Shown here piece by piece: positions 38,325-48,311 of a stretch of 64,000 nt of DNA. The translations under genes were made by a program, and so were the position numbers. Each line of letters opens with the position of its first letter. The first letter of the stretch is position 1. The notes beneath the pieces are model-generated. The model saw only the letters and a program-made list of their open reading frames with translations. It searched no databases and was not told the DNA's origin. Origin of the DNA: Pseudomonas sp. Irchel 3H7 (lineage in GTDB: Bacteria; Pseudomonadota; Gammaproteobacteria; Pseudomonadales; Pseudomonadaceae); contig NZ_FYEA01000005.1 of assembly GCF_900187605.1 (NCBI RefSeq), positions 310,001 through 374,000 on the forward strand, given 5' to 3'.

Positions 38325-38327
38325 GCT

Positions 38328-38798
38328 TTATCGCAACACAGGCAAGCTGGTGGTGGACTTGATCTCCGATAACGCCACAATCGAATTCACTTCCTGTATC
38401 CCCGGCACCAGCGACAGCTTCTCGAAGAAGAACCGCTCATACGCCTCGATGTCCGCCGCAACAATGCGCAGTAAAAAATCCACCGCCCCCATCAATACAT
38501 AACACTCCAGCACCTCCGGAAACCCGCGAATCGCTTCGGTGAACTCAGTGAAGTTCGAACGCCCGTGTGCGTTGAGTTTGATCTCGGCAAAGATCTGCGT
38601 ATTCAGGCCAATTTTCTTGCGATCGAGCAAAGTCACCTGCCCGCGAATGATCCCCTCTTCTTTCATCCGCTGAATCCGCCGCCAGCACGGCGATTGCGAC
38701 AGGCCGACCTGCTCGGCGATCTGCGCGCTCGAGAGCGATGCGTCCTCTTGCAGCAGGGCGAGAATCTTGCGGTCGTAACTGTCCAGCTCGCTGTGCAT
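38328..38798 (-). CDS. Lrp/AsnC family transcriptional regulator
   Basis: The 156-residue protein has an N-terminal helix-turn-helix (LDSYDRKILALLQEDASLSS, then IAEQVGLSQSPCWRRIQRM). A C-terminal RAM/AsnC ligand domain follows (FAEIKLNAHGRSNFTEFTEA, VLECYVLMGAVDFLLRIVAA). Such proteins sense amino acids and often control a divergent gene; here that gene encodes a small ACT-like protein at 38925. Neighbouring amino-acid genes (argA/argE, gcv) fit an amino-acid-responsive role but do not identify the effector. Confidence 0.92.
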   Translation of the reverse strand: MHSELDSYDRKILALLQEDASLSSAQIAEQVGLSQSPCWRRIQRMKEEGIIRGQVTLLDRKKIGLNTQIFAEIKLNAHGRSNFTEFTEAIRGFPEVLECYVLMGAVDFLLRIVAADIEAYERFFFEKLSLVPGIQEVNSIVALSEIKSTTSLPVLR

Positions 38799-38924
38799 AG
38801 AAAAACCTCAATAACCGGATTATGCGAATTGATCTTTTCGATCAACCGTCATTAACGCCGATCATAGCCAAGAAATACCCCGCGCCGAATGTAAAAATTC
38901 CTCCAGAGATTTTGGAGACTTGTC

Positions 38925-39263
38925 ATGCCGCACCTCGAAGCCGTCACCTCCCCGCCAACCCGCGCCGATGTCTGGAACGTCAGCAACGCCCATTGCCTGG
39001 CGCAGTATCAAATCCTTGCCGAGGCTGAACCGGATCTGCTGGTGCGGGTGTTGAATCTGTTCGCGTTGCAGTTCCTCACGCCCGAGCAGGTCAACGTGCA
39101 GCGCATGGACGATCTGCTGTCGATCGACCTGGTCATGGGCGGTCTCAGTTGGCATCGCGCGCAAGTGATCGCGGAAAAACTTCGTAACCTGATCAGCGTT
39201 TGCTCGGTGAATCTGCAAAACGCCGACAGCGCTTGGGATGCGCGGACGCAAGCGGCCGGCTGA
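38925..39263 (+). CDS. Small ACT-like protein, function unknown
   Basis: The 112-residue protein has no signal peptide or membrane segment. The middle (about 37-92) has beta-alpha-beta-beta-alpha-beta spacing: LLVRVLNLFALQFLTPEQVN, RMDDLLSIDLVMGGLSWHRA, VIAEKLRNLISVCSVNL. This resembles the small-subunit ACT domain of acetohydroxyacid synthase (IlvH-type), but without its catalytic partner nearby. It is divergent from the Lrp-type gene; a ligand-binding or regulatory role is inferred only from fold-like pattern. It ends 92 bases before the GspE-type gene. Confidence 0.7.
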   Translation: MPHLEAVTSPPTRADVWNVSNAHCLAQYQILAEAEPDLLVRVLNLFALQFLTPEQVNVQRMDDLLSIDLVMGGLSWHRAQVIAEKLRNLISVCSVNLQNADSAWDARTQAAG

Positions 39264-39355
39264 CAAATCCGGCAACGCCTTCGTCGGGTAGTGGCCCAAC
39301 GGTCTACCGGGCCGCGACTATCCTTTTGCGCACTGTCGTTCAAAAGGAAGCCCGC

Positions 39356-41140
39356 ATGTCCGTTCAATTCGCCACTCAGGACCGCTGGCTGGAGCTCAAT
39401 GATGTGCTGCGTGAACTGGTCGCCCAGGGTTTTATCTGCCAGGACTCGGCGGAGCAGGCGCTGAATGCGCGCCGCCGTCACGCCGCGAATGGCCAGATGC
39501 ACCCGCTGGAATTCATCGCCAGCCAGCAACTGGACGACCTCAGCCGTCCGGGCAAACACCTCGACCTGGAAAGCCTGACCCTCTGGCTGGCGCAACAGGC
39601 CGGCCAGCCTTATCTGCGTATCGATCCGCTGAAGATCAACGTCGCCGCCATTACACCGTTGATGTCTTACGCCTTCGCGCAACGACACAAGATCCTCGCC
39701 GTGGCGGTCGACCGTGATGCGGTAACCGTGGCCAGCGCTCAGCCTTACGTCACCGGTTGGGAAGCGGATCTGACTCACGTGTTGAAGCTGCCGATCAAAC
39801 GAGTGGTGGCCAACCCGGCGGATATCCAGCGCTTCAGCGTCGAGTTCTTCCGCCTGGCGAAATCGGTCAGCGGCGCCAGCAATGCCGATCAGCAGAGCGG
39901 TAACCTCGGCAACTTCGAACAACTGCTCAACCTCGGCGCCAGCGATCAGGAGCCGGACGCCAACGACGCGCACATCGTCAACATTGTCGACTGGCTGTTC
40001 CAGTACGCCTTCCAGCAGCGCGCCAGCGATATCCACATCGAACCGCGGCGCGAGCAAGGAACGGTGCGGTTTCGCATCGACGGCGTGTTGCACAACGTCT
40101 ATCAATTTCCGCCGCAGGTGACCATGGCGATCGTCAGTCGCCTGAAAAGCCTCGGGCGGATGAACGTCGCCGAAAAGCGCAAACCGCAGGACGGCCGGGT
40201 CAAGACCAAGACCCCGGATGGCGGCGAAGTCGAACTGCGGCTTTCGACCCTGCCTACAGCGTTCGGTGAAAAAATGGTCATGCGGATCTTCGATCCGGAA
40301 GTGCTGCTCAAGGATTTCGATCAGTTGGGTTTCAGCGCCGATGACCTGAGGCGCTGGCAGGACATGACCCGTCAGCCCAACGGCATCATTCTGGTTACCG
40401 GGCCGACTGGTTCGGGCAAGACCACCACGCTGTACACCACGCTGAAAAAACTGGCGACGCCGGAAGTGAACCTTTGCACCATCGAAGACCCGATCGAAAT
40501 GGTCGAGCCGGCGTTCAACCAGATGCAGGTGCAGCACAACATCGACCTGAGCTTCGCCGCCGGCGTGCGTGCGCTGATGCGACAAGACCCGGACATCATC
40601 ATGATTGGCGAGATCCGTGATCTGGAAACCGCTGAAATGGCGATTCAGGCGGCGCTCACCGGGCACCTGGTGCTGTCGACGCTGCACACCAACGACGCAC
40701 CCAGCGCGATCAGTCGTTTGCTCGAACTCGGCGTGCCGCACTACCTGATCAAAGCCACCGTGCTCGGCGTCATGGCCCAGCGTTTGGTGCGCACCTTGTG
40801 TCCGCATTGCAAGGCGCCACTAACGCTGGAAGACGAGGATTGGCAAACCCTGACACGCCCGTGGCAAGCGCCGCTGCCGGGCAACGCGCAACGTGCGATC
40901 GGTTGTGTGGAATGCCGCGACACCGGCTATCGCGGCCGCGCCGGTGTCTACGAAATCATGCAACTGAGCGATAGCCTCAAGGCTTTTATCACCCCGGACA
41001 CCGACCTCACGGCGATTCGCCGGCAGGCGTTCAAGGAAGGCATGCGCAGTTTGCGTTTGTCCGGTGCGCAAAAAGTCGCGGCAGGGCTGACGACGGTTGA
41101 GGAAGTGCTCCGGGTGACGCCGCAGAGCGAGCAGAAATAG
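39356..41140 (+). CDS. GspE/PilB-type secretion ATPase, orphan
   Basis: The 594-residue ATPase has an N-terminal MshE-like region (about 20-150). The catalytic domain follows: ASDIHIEPRREQGTVRFRID, Walker A GPTGSGKTT at 349-357, the Asp box (TIEDPIEMVEPAFNQMQVQH), Walker B (DPDIIMIGEIRDLETAEMAI) and the His box HLVLSTLHTNDAPSAISRLL. A zinc-binding four-cysteine element (CPHC and CVEC) is near residues 482 and 519. Such enzymes power type II secretion or type IV pilus assembly, but no pilin, inner-membrane platform or secretin gene is adjacent. The start at 39356 follows AAAAGGAAG. Confidence 0.92.
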   Translation: MSVQFATQDRWLELNDVLRELVAQGFICQDSAEQALNARRRHAANGQMHPLEFIASQQLDDLSRPGKHLDLESLTLWLAQQAGQPYLRIDPLKINVAAITPLMSYAFAQRHKILAVAVDRDAVTVASAQPYVTGWEADLTHVLKLPIKRVVANPADIQRFSVEFFRLAKSVSGASNADQQSGNLGNFEQLLNLGASDQEPDANDAHIVNIVDWLFQYAFQQRASDIHIEPRREQGTVRFRIDGVLHNVYQFPPQVTMAIVSRLKSLGRMNVAEKRKPQDGRVKTKTPDGGEVELRLSTLPTAFGEKMVMRIFDPEVLLKDFDQLGFSADDLRRWQDMTRQPNGIILVTGPTGSGKTTTLYTTLKKLATPEVNLCTIEDPIEMVEPAFNQMQVQHNIDLSFAAGVRALMRQDPDIIMIGEIRDLETAEMAIQAALTGHLVLSTLHTNDAPSAISRLLELGVPHYLIKATVLGVMAQRLVRTLCPHCKAPLTLEDEDWQTLTRPWQAPLPGNAQRAIGCVECRDTGYRGRAGVYEIMQLSDSLKAFITPDTDLTAIRRQAFKEGMRSLRLSGAQKVAAGLTTVEEVLRVTPQSEQK

Positions 41141-41209
41141 CCCGTCACGGAACTGGATCGGGGGAATGGCAATCCAACGCCCTAGTTAACCCCCAGGAGT
41201 CACCTCATC

Positions 41210-41527
41210 ATGCGTCTCAAACTTGCTGTTGCCACACTGGCCTTGCTGTCCCTTCCCGTTGGTTCGGCCATGGCGGACAGCTTTTGGCGTAACGTCATCT
41301 CGTCCGGCGCCACCACCGGTTCGACCTACCTGACCTTCAAGGATCACAAGCTGATCATCGCCGCGCAGGACGATGCCGGCAGCTTCGTTGCCAGCGACGG
41401 CGGTATTCGTGGGCCGTATCTGGAAGCAGCGATGCAGAAAGTCCGCGCCGACAATCCGGGCCTGCAGGCGTCGGACATGGAACTGGCGAACGCGATTCTG
41501 GCGAAAAACGCCGTGGCGTCCGAGTAA
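41210..41527 (+). CDS. Exported DUF2388 protein
   Basis: The 105-residue protein has a signal peptide (MRLKLAVATLALLSLPVGSA, cleaved at AMA-DS). The mature sequence (SFWRNVISSGATTGSTYLTF, IIAAQDDAGSFVASDGGIRG, LQASDMELANAILA) is the DUF2388 pattern, common in Pseudomonas as short periplasmic proteins of unknown function. A good Shine-Dalgarno (CCAGGAGT) and a terminator directly after the stop indicate a single-gene transcript. Confidence 0.85.
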   Translation: MRLKLAVATLALLSLPVGSAMADSFWRNVISSGATTGSTYLTFKDHKLIIAAQDDAGSFVASDGGIRGPYLEAAMQKVRADNPGLQASDMELANAILAKNAVASE

Positions 41528-41561
41528 CAAAAAATGCCGCTCAATCGAGCGGCATTTTTTT
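41528..41561 (+). terminator. Intrinsic terminator after the DUF2388 gene
   Basis: AATGCCGCTC-AATC-GAGCGGCATT forms a 10-bp stem, with A6 before and T7 after, so it can work both ways. Confidence 0.92.
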
Positions 41562-41591
41562 GCCCGGATTTCAGATTCACCACAATCCCTT

Positions 41592-41679
41592 GTAGGAGTG
41601 AGCCTGCTCGCGATAGCGGTGTATCAGGCAAATTTTCCGGTGACTGATCCACCGCTATCGCGAGCAGGCTCACTCCTAC
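41592..41679. repeat. REP pair (REPIN), family A
   Basis: GTAGGAGTGAGCCTGCTCGC begins at 41592 and its reverse complement ends at 41679, between the DUF2388 gene and the gcvP stop. Confidence 0.92.
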
Positions 41680-41703
41680 AGGGGAACTGAGTGGACCTAA
41701 GTA

Positions 41704-44577
41704 TCAGCGGTAGTCGTCCACCGGGACGCAGGCGCAGAACAGATTGCGATCGCCGTAGACATTGTCGACCCGATTCACCGCCGGCCAATACTTGTGCGCC
41801 TTGGTATGCGCATCCGGGGTAATTCCTTGCTCGATGCTGTACGGCCGCTCCCACACCCCGGTGACATCCGCCAGGGTATGCGGCGCGCGTTTCAGCGGGT
41901 TGTCCTCGGTCGGCCAGTTGCCGTTCTGCACCTCAGTGATTTCCGCGCGAATACTCAACATTGCACCAATAAATCGGTCCAGCTCTGCTTTGGATTCACT
42001 CTCGGTCGGCTCGACCATCAAAGTCCCCGGTACCGGGAATGACATGGTCGGTGCATGGAAGCCGTAATCCATCAGACGCTTGGCTACGTCTTCCTCACTG
42101 ATGCCGGTCTGCGTTTTCAACGGTCGCAGGTCGAGAATGCATTCATGAGCCACACGCCCGTTGCGTCCTGTGTACAACACCGGGAACGCGCCGGATAAAT
42201 GCTGCGCCAGGTAATTCGCCGCCAGGATCGCCACTTCACTGGCATCGGCCAACTGCGGCCCCATCATGGCGATGTACATCCAGCTGATCGGCAAAATGCT
42301 CGCGCTGCCCCACGGTGCTGCGCTGACGGCGCCGTTCTGCGCCAACGGCCCATCGATTGGCACCACCGGATGATTGGCGACGAACGGCGCCAGGTGCGCA
42401 CGAATACCGATCGGCCCCATGCCCGGCCCACCGCCGCCATGGGGAATGCAAAAAGTCTTGTGCAAATTCATGTGCGACACGTCGGCGCCGATGTCCGCCG
42501 GCCGCGCCAACCCGACCTGCGCATTGAGATTGGCGCCGTCCATGTACACCTGACCACCGTGTTTGTGGATAACTTCGCAGATCTCGCTGATGCCCTCCTC
42601 GTACACACCATGGGTCGACGGATAAGTCGCCATCAGGCACGACAACTTATCCCCAGCCTCGGCGGCTTTCGCTTTCAGATCCTGCAGATCGACGTTGCCC
42701 GCCTCGTCGCACTCGACGATCACCACACGCATCCCGGCCATTTGCGCCGAGGCCGGGTTGGTGCCATGGGCCGAGGACGGAATCAGGCAGATATCCCGCG
42801 CGCCCTGCTGACGGCTCTCGTGATATTTGCGGATCGCCAGCAACCCGGCGTACTCGCCTTGGGCGCCGGAGTTGGGTTGCATGCAAATAGCATCGAACCC
42901 GGTGATTGCGCAGAGCCAGCGCTCCAGTTCTTCGATCATCAACGTATAACCGACCGCCTGCTCACGCGGCACGAACGGATGCAGGTTAGCGAACTGCGGC
43001 CAGGTGATCGGGATCATTTCGCTGGTGGCGTTGAGTTTCATGGTGCAGGAGCCCAGCGGGATCATTGACTGGTTGAGCGCCAGATCCTTGTTTTCCAGTT
43101 GCTTGAGGTAGCGCAGCATCTCGGTTTCGCTGTGATGCGCGTTGAACACCGGATGACGCAGATACGGTGTTTGGCGTTGCAGGTTGTCGGGAATGCCTGA
43201 GGTCAGCGCCTCGGCGTCGAGATCGACGACGGTCAACCCATGATCAGCCCCGAGCAATACATCGAAAAGTCTGGCGACGGTGGCTTCATCGCAGGTTTCG
43301 TCGAGGCTCAGCCCTACCCGCCCACGGCCGAGAATTCTCAGGTTGATCTGCGCAGCCTGAGCACTCTCGATGATCGCCGTTTGCGCACCGCCGACGTCCA
43401 GCGTCAGCGTGTCGAAGAATTGCGCATTGATCCGGTTGATCCCTTTGCGCTCAAGTCCTGCGGCCAGAATGCAGGTCAGCCGATGGACGCGCTGGGCGAT
43501 ACGCTTCAAGCCTTCCGGCCCGTGATAGACCGCGTAAAAACTGGCGATGTTGGCCAGCAATACCTGCGCCGTACAGATGTTCGAATTGGCCTTCTCACGA
43601 CGAATATGTTGCTCACGGGTTTGCAATGCCATGCGCAACGCGACGTTGCCCCGGGCATCTTTCGACACACCGATGATCCGCCCGGGAATCGCCCTTTTGT
43701 ATTCCTCGCGGCTGGCAAAGAACGCCGCGTGCGGGCCGCCATAACCCATTGGCACGCCAAAACGCTGCGAGGAACCGAACACCACATCTGCGCCCAACTC
43801 TCCCGGGGGTGTCAGCAGTAGCAAGCTCAATAAATCAGTAGCGACACAAGCCAATGCCTGTTGCGCATGCAAGTGATCGATCAGCGGACGCAGGTCGCGA
43901 ACCTCGCCATGAGTGTCCGGATATTGCAGAAGCGCGCCAAACACCTGATGCTGCTTCAAGTTATCCACAGCGTCGATGATCAGCTCGAAACCGAAGCCTT
44001 CGGCACGGGTCTGCACCACGGAAATGGTTTGCGGGTGGCAGTTCTCATCGACGAAAAACAGATTGCTCTTCGACTTCGCCACACGCTTGGCCAGTGCCAT
44101 GGCTTCCGCCGCTGCCGTGGCTTCATCGAGCAGCGAGGCATTGGCCAATTCGAGGCCGGTGAGGTCGATGGTCAGCTGCTGAAAGTTCAGCAGCGCTTCG
44201 AGTCTGCCCTGCGCGATCTCGGGCTGATACGGCGTGTACGCGGTGTACCAACCGGGATTTTCCAGCACGTTGCGCAGGATGACGGTTGGCGTCAGGGTAC
44301 CGTGGTAGCCCATACCGATCAGGCTGGTCCAGACCTGATTCTGCTCGGCGTAACTGCGCAGCTTGGCCAGCGCGGCTTGTTCATCCAGCGCCGCCGGCAG
44401 GTCGAGCGCGCGATTGAAGCGAATGCCTGGCGGCACCGTTTGCTCGATCAGTTCGATTCGACTACCGAGGCCGAGGCTGTCGAGCATCGCCTGCTGTTCG
44501 GCAGCATCGGGGCCGAGGTGACGGCGCAGAAAAGCGTCGGGGTCGCGTAACTGGCTCAGGGACGGCAACTGGGACAT
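41704..44577 (-). CDS. gcvP: Glycine dehydrogenase (decarboxylating), P-protein
   Basis: The 957-residue homodimer-type P-protein decarboxylates glycine and passes the aminomethyl group to lipoyl-GcvH. The N-terminal half ([40 protein letters not shown]) and the C-terminal catalytic half are both present. The PLP lysine is Lys707 in [20 protein letters not shown], and the glycine-rich GGGGPG loop follows. Full length, no frameshift. It is the last gene of the gcvT-gcvH-gcvP block but lies behind a terminator, so its expression may be partly independent. Confidence 0.96.
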   Translation of the reverse strand: MSQLPSLSQLRDPDAFLRRHLGPDAAEQQAMLDSLGLGSRIELIEQTVPPGIRFNRALDLPAALDEQAALAKLRSYAEQNQVWTSLIGMGYHGTLTPTVILRNVLENPGWYTAYTPYQPEIAQGRLEALLNFQQLTIDLTGLELANASLLDEATAAAEAMALAKRVAKSKSNLFFVDENCHPQTISVVQTRAEGFGFELIIDAVDNLKQHQVFGALLQYPDTHGEVRDLRPLIDHLHAQQALACVATDLLSLLLLTPPGELGADVVFGSSQRFGVPMGYGGPHAAFFASREEYKRAIPGRIIGVSKDARGNVALRMALQTREQHIRREKANSNICTAQVLLANIASFYAVYHGPEGLKRIAQRVHRLTCILAAGLERKGINRINAQFFDTLTLDVGGAQTAIIESAQAAQINLRILGRGRVGLSLDETCDEATVARLFDVLLGADHGLTVVDLDAEALTSGIPDNLQRQTPYLRHPVFNAHHSETEMLRYLKQLENKDLALNQSMIPLGSCTMKLNATSEMIPITWPQFANLHPFVPREQAVGYTLMIEELERWLCAITGFDAICMQPNSGAQGEYAGLLAIRKYHESRQQGARDICLIPSSAHGTNPASAQMAGMRVVIVECDEAGNVDLQDLKAKAAEAGDKLSCLMATYPSTHGVYEEGISEICEVIHKHGGQVYMDGANLNAQVGLARPADIGADVSHMNLHKTFCIPHGGGGPGMGPIGIRAHLAPFVANHPVVPIDGPLAQNGAVSAAPWGSASILPISWMYIAMMGPQLADASEVAILAANYLAQHLSGAFPVLYTGRNGRVAHECILDLRPLKTQTGISEEDVAKRLMDYGFHAPTMSFPVPGTLMVEPTESESKAELDRFIGAMLSIRAEITEVQNGNWPTEDNPLKRAPHTLADVTGVWERPYSIEQGITPDAHTKAHKYWPAVNRVDNVYGDRNLFCACVPVDDYR

Positions 44578-44648
44578 GACGGGCTCTCTCTTGGCTGGCG
44601 CTCGGCGTCAATGCAACACGGTCAAACCAGCATAGCAGTGCCCTTGAA

Positions 44649-44734
44649 GATCAAAAGATCGCAGCCTTCGGCAGCTCCTACAAGATGTACACCATCCTCC
44701 TGTAGGAGCTGCCGAAGGCTGCGATCTTTTGATC
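44649..44734. repeat. REP pair (REPIN), family B
   Basis: GATCAAAAGATCGCAGCCTT with CGGCAGCTCCTACA pairs with TGTAGGAGCTGCCGAAGGCT with GCGATCTTTTGATC, an extended perfect complement. It sits between the gcvH terminator and gcvP. Confidence 0.92.
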
Positions 44735-44737
44735 CTA

Positions 44738-44764
44738 AAAAAAAGCCCCGACAAGTCGGGGCTT
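44738..44764 (-). terminator. Intrinsic terminator between gcvH and gcvP
   Basis: On the transcribed minus strand, AGCCCCGACTTGTCGGGGCT is followed by eight U residues, 18 bases after the gcvH stop. It is a textbook intrinsic terminator located inside the gcv gene block. Confidence 0.9.
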
Positions 44765-44782
44765 TGGGGTGTTGCTTAACGC

Positions 44783-45166
44783 TTACTCGCCGATGGCAGC
44801 CTTGTACGCTGCAGCATCCAGCAGCTTGTCCAGCTCAGCCTTGTCGCTTGGCTTGAGCTTGAAGATCCACGCGCCATACGGGTCGGAGTTCAGCAGCTCG
44901 GGCGAGGCGCCCAGTTCTTCGTTGATCGCGATGACTTCACCGCTGACCGGCGAATAGATATCGGAAGCGGCTTTCACCGACTCGACCACACCGGATTGAT
45001 CACCGGCAGCGAACACCTTGCCCACTTCGGTCAGTTCGACGAACACCACATCGCCCAGCGCTTCCTGCGCGTGATCGCTGATGCCCACAGTTACGGTGCC
45101 GTCGCCTTCCAGACGGGCCCATTCGTGACTTTCGGCAAAACGCAGTTCGGCAGGGATATCGCTCAT
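44783..45166 (-). CDS. gcvH: Glycine cleavage system H protein
   Basis: The 127-residue lipoyl carrier has [20 protein letters not shown] at the start and the lipoylation lysine Lys65 in [20 protein letters not shown]. Length is typical. It shuttles the aminomethyl group between P- and T-proteins. The start at 45166 (MSDIP) is chosen; the longer open frame extends over the gcvT gap. The gap to gcvT is 47 bases. Confidence 0.96.
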   Translation of the reverse strand: MSDIPAELRFAESHEWARLEGDGTVTVGISDHAQEALGDVVFVELTEVGKVFAAGDQSGVVESVKAASDIYSPVSGEVIAINEELGASPELLNSDPYGAWIFKLKPSDKAELDKLLDAAAYKAAIGE

Positions 45167-45213
45167 CTTCGGTGTCCTCAAGAAATTGTCAGCGGGCTGC
45201 CCGCCGGAAAAGG

Positions 45214-46296
45214 TTAGATCAAAGTTTTGCCATGGCGTACGAAGGTCGGTTTGACCACTCGTACCGGGTACCACTTGCCACGGATTTCCACTTCGGCGCG
45301 GTCGGCGGTGGCCATCGGCACACGCGCCAGGGCAATCGATTTGCTTAGCGTAGGAGAGAAACTACCACTGGTGATCTCCCCTTCGCCAACATCAGCGATG
45401 CGAACCACTTGATGAGCGCGCAAAACACCGCGCTCTTCCAGCACCAGGCCGACCAGTTTGTGTGCAACACCGGCGGCTTTTTCCGCTTCCAGCGCGGCGC
45501 GGCCGATGAACTGGCGCGTAGTCGGTTCCCAGGCAATGCTCCAGGCCATGTTCGAGGCCAGCGGCGAAACGTCCTGATGAATGTCCTGACCGTAAAGGTT
45601 CATACCGGCTTCAACCCGCAGAGTGTCACGGGCACCGAGGCCGATCGGGGAAATGCCGGCACCGACCAGATCGTTGAAGAACCCCGGCGCCTGACTGGCC
45701 GGCAGACAGATTTCCAGACCATCCTCACCGGTATAACCGGTCCGGGCGATAAACCAGTCGCCATCGGTATAGCCTTCGAAGGGTTTGAGGTGCTGGATCA
45801 GCGTGGCGCGCGACTGGGTCACCAGTTCGGCAATCTTGTGCCGGGCCTGCGGACCTTGAATGGCGAGCATCGCCAGTTCGGCGCGTTCGTGCAGTTGCAC
45901 GTCGTAATCGCCGCGCTGCGCGTTCATCCAGGCCAGATCCTGATCGCGAGTGGAGGCATTGAACACCAGGCGATAACAGTCATCGAGACGATAGACGATC
46001 ATGTCATCGACGATGCCGCCGCGCTCGTTGAGCATGGTGCTGTACAACGCACGGCCGGGGCGGTGCAGGCGGTCGACATCATTGGCCAGCAGATGCTGAA
46101 GCCAGGCCTTGGCCTGACTGCCGGTGACATCGATCACGGTCATGTGGGATACATCGAACACCCCGCAATCGCGGCGCACTTCGTGGTGCTCCTCGACCTG
46201 CGAGCCGTAATGCAGTGGCATGTCCCAACCGCCAAAATCGACCATCTTCGCGCCTAAGGCGAGATGCAGGTCATACAGAGGCGTACGCTGTCCCAT
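45214..46296 (-). CDS. gcvT: Aminomethyltransferase (glycine cleavage T protein)
   Basis: The 360-residue folate enzyme transfers the methylene group from GcvH to tetrahydrofolate, releasing ammonia. Features are [37 protein letters not shown] (catalytic Asp/His region), [15 protein letters not shown] and the C-terminal barrel ([19 protein letters not shown]). AAGGAGAAA precedes the ATG. First gene of the block; its 155-bp upstream region shows no clear glycine riboswitch. Confidence 0.95.
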   Translation of the reverse strand: MGQRTPLYDLHLALGAKMVDFGGWDMPLHYGSQVEEHHEVRRDCGVFDVSHMTVIDVTGSQAKAWLQHLLANDVDRLHRPGRALYSTMLNERGGIVDDMIVYRLDDCYRLVFNASTRDQDLAWMNAQRGDYDVQLHERAELAMLAIQGPQARHKIAELVTQSRATLIQHLKPFEGYTDGDWFIARTGYTGEDGLEICLPASQAPGFFNDLVGAGISPIGLGARDTLRVEAGMNLYGQDIHQDVSPLASNMAWSIAWEPTTRQFIGRAALEAEKAAGVAHKLVGLVLEERGVLRAHQVVRIADVGEGEITSGSFSPTLSKSIALARVPMATADRAEVEIRGKWYPVRVVKPTFVRHGKTLI

Positions 46297-46451
46297 GGGT
46301 TTCTCCTTCCGGGCGTGGCGAAGGTGCGGACAGCCGCTGCACGGGTGAAAGCCTTGAAATAGAAGGCTCTCAGCCGATTCCAGCGAACAGGTCTGTCAGA
46401 CTAACCGCACCGAATGCCGCGCATTGTAGCCGCATGATTCAGGACTGACGA

Positions 46452-48068
46452 CTAAGTGTTTCTGTGCGCAGAACGGCGAATCAGTCCGATGACCGGCAAT
46501 AAGCCGACCAGAACCAGCGTCAACGCCGGCAATGACGCCCGTGCCCATTCGCCTTCGCTGGTCATTTCAAAGATCCGCACCGCCAGCGTGTCCCAGCCAA
46601 ACGGGCGCATCAGCAGGGTCGCGGGCATTTCCTTGAGCACATCGACGAACACCAGCAACGCGGCGCTCAGCGTGCCGGGCAGCAACAGTGGCAGATACAC
46701 TTTGAAAAACAGTCGCGGCCCACTGACACCGAGGCTACGTGCTGCTTCGGGCAAAGATGGCCGTATACGCGCCAAGCTGTTTTCCAGCGGGCCGTACGCG
46801 ACAGCGATGAAGCGCACCAGATAGGCCATCAGCAGAGCGGCCAGACTGCCGAGCAGCAGCGGTTTGGCAGCGCCGCCGAACCAGCCTGACAGTGGGATCA
46901 CCAGCTCACGGTCCAGATAACTGAACGCCAGCATGATCGACACCGCCAGCACCGAACCCGGCAAGGCGTAACCGAGGTTGGCCAGACCAACCCCGGAGTT
47001 GATCGCTGGCGTCGGCGCCAGTCGCCGAGCGAACGCTAGCAGTAGGGCAACACTGACCGTAATCAGCGCCGCCATGCCGCCCAGATACAGGGTGTGCAGG
47101 ATCAGCCCGGCGTAACGCTCATCCAGATCGAAACGTCCACGCTGCCAGAACCAGACGATCAGTTGCAGCATCGGGATGACAAAAGCGCAGGCGAAGACCA
47201 ATCCGCACCAGCTCATCGCCGCGAGCGCCTTGAATCCACGCAGGTGGTACAGCGCCTTGACCCGTGGCCGCTCGTTGCTTGCCCGATTAGCCCCGCGCGC
47301 ACGGCGTTCACCGTAGAGCACCAGCATCACCACCAGCAGCAACAGGCTGGCCAGTTGCGCCGCGCTCGACAGGCTGAAGAAGCCGTACCAGGTTTTGTAG
47401 ATCGCCGTGGTGAAGGTGTCGAAGTTGAACACCGACACCGCGCCGAAATCCGCCAGGGTTTCCATCAGCGCCAGCGCCACACCCGCACCGATGGCTGGCC
47501 GCGCCATCGGCAATGCCACGCGCCAGAAGGCTTGCCACGGCGATTGCCCGAGCACCCGCGCCGCTTCCATCAAGCCCTTGCCCTGCGCGAGGAACGCGGT
47601 GCGCGCCAGCAGGTAAACATAGGGATAGAAGACCAGCACCAGCACGATGATCACCCCGCTGGTGGAGCGCACCCGTGGCAGGCGCAGACCGGTGCCGAAC
47701 CATTCGCGCAGCAAGGTCTGCACAGGGCCGGCGAAGTCGAGCAGGCCGACGAAAACGAAGGCCAACACATAGGCGGGAATGGCGAAAGGCAGCATCAGTG
47801 CCCAGTCGAGCCAGCGCCGCCCGGGGAATTCGCAGAGGCTGGTGAGCCAGGCGAGGCTGACACCGAGCAGCGTCACACCGACACCGACGCCGACGACCAG
47901 CGTCAGGGTGTTGCCCAGCAGGCGTGGCATCTGGGTTTGCCACAAGTGCGACCAGATCTGCTGATCGATGGTTTGCCAGGAGATCAGCAGGACACTCAGG
48001 GGCAACAGCACCAGCGCGGCGATGGCGAAGACGATGGGGTACCAGCGGCGTTGGGCGGGGTGGGCCAC
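46452..48068 (-). CDS. Iron-type ABC transporter permease (fused double domain)
   Basis: The 538-residue inner-membrane protein contains two permease domains in one chain, about 12 membrane segments, as in FbpB/AfuB/ThiP proteins. Two EAA-type loops are visible: GLMEAARVLGQSPWQAFWRVALPMARPA near residue 175 and LPEAARSLGVSGPRLFFKVYLPLL near residue 450. It pairs with the periplasmic ferric-binding-type protein encoded just upstream. No ATPase gene is in the window. A family E repeat lies between the two genes, which are otherwise in operon order. Confidence 0.9.
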   Translation of the reverse strand: MAHPAQRRWYPIVFAIAALVLLPLSVLLISWQTIDQQIWSHLWQTQMPRLLGNTLTLVVGVGVGVTLLGVSLAWLTSLCEFPGRRWLDWALMLPFAIPAYVLAFVFVGLLDFAGPVQTLLREWFGTGLRLPRVRSTSGVIIVLVLVFYPYVYLLARTAFLAQGKGLMEAARVLGQSPWQAFWRVALPMARPAIGAGVALALMETLADFGAVSVFNFDTFTTAIYKTWYGFFSLSSAAQLASLLLLVVMLVLYGERRARGANRASNERPRVKALYHLRGFKALAAMSWCGLVFACAFVIPMLQLIVWFWQRGRFDLDERYAGLILHTLYLGGMAALITVSVALLLAFARRLAPTPAINSGVGLANLGYALPGSVLAVSIMLAFSYLDRELVIPLSGWFGGAAKPLLLGSLAALLMAYLVRFIAVAYGPLENSLARIRPSLPEAARSLGVSGPRLFFKVYLPLLLPGTLSAALLVFVDVLKEMPATLLMRPFGWDTLAVRIFEMTSEGEWARASLPALTLVLVGLLPVIGLIRRSAHRNT

Positions 48069-48126
48069 TTTTGGGTCTCTGGGGGATTGGGTGTTCTTGG
48101 ATTGAGTATTTCAGGTTGGGATTGCT

Positions 48127-48276
48127 GCCCTCACCCTAGCCCTCTCCCGGAGGGAGAGGGGACTGACCGCGTAGTTTATGAGAATTACGCCGACCTGAGA
48201 TATCGAGTCGAACTCAAGTTTCGAAAACAACACAGATCGGCTCCCTCTCCCTCCGGGAGAGGGCTGGGGTGAGGGC
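48127..48276. repeat. Long-spaced inverted repeat, family E (short arms)
   Basis: GCCCTCACCCTAGCCCTCTC with CCGGAGGGAGAGGGG at the left and CTCCCTCTCCCTCCGGGAGA with GGGCTGGGGTGAGGGC at the right are complementary, and each arm is itself a short hairpin. It lacks the GAAACGTCGGACCGCCC extension seen at 11546. Confidence 0.85.
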
Positions 48277-48311
48277 AGCGATCTAAAGTGAACAGTGTTA
48301 TCGGAAAAGCC

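Noticed and set aside
46297-46451. Possible glycine riboswitch upstream of gcvT
   Set aside because: A GGCTGAGAGCC hairpin is present, but the conserved tandem glycine-aptamer cores are not seen and the 155-bp leader is too short for a tandem form.
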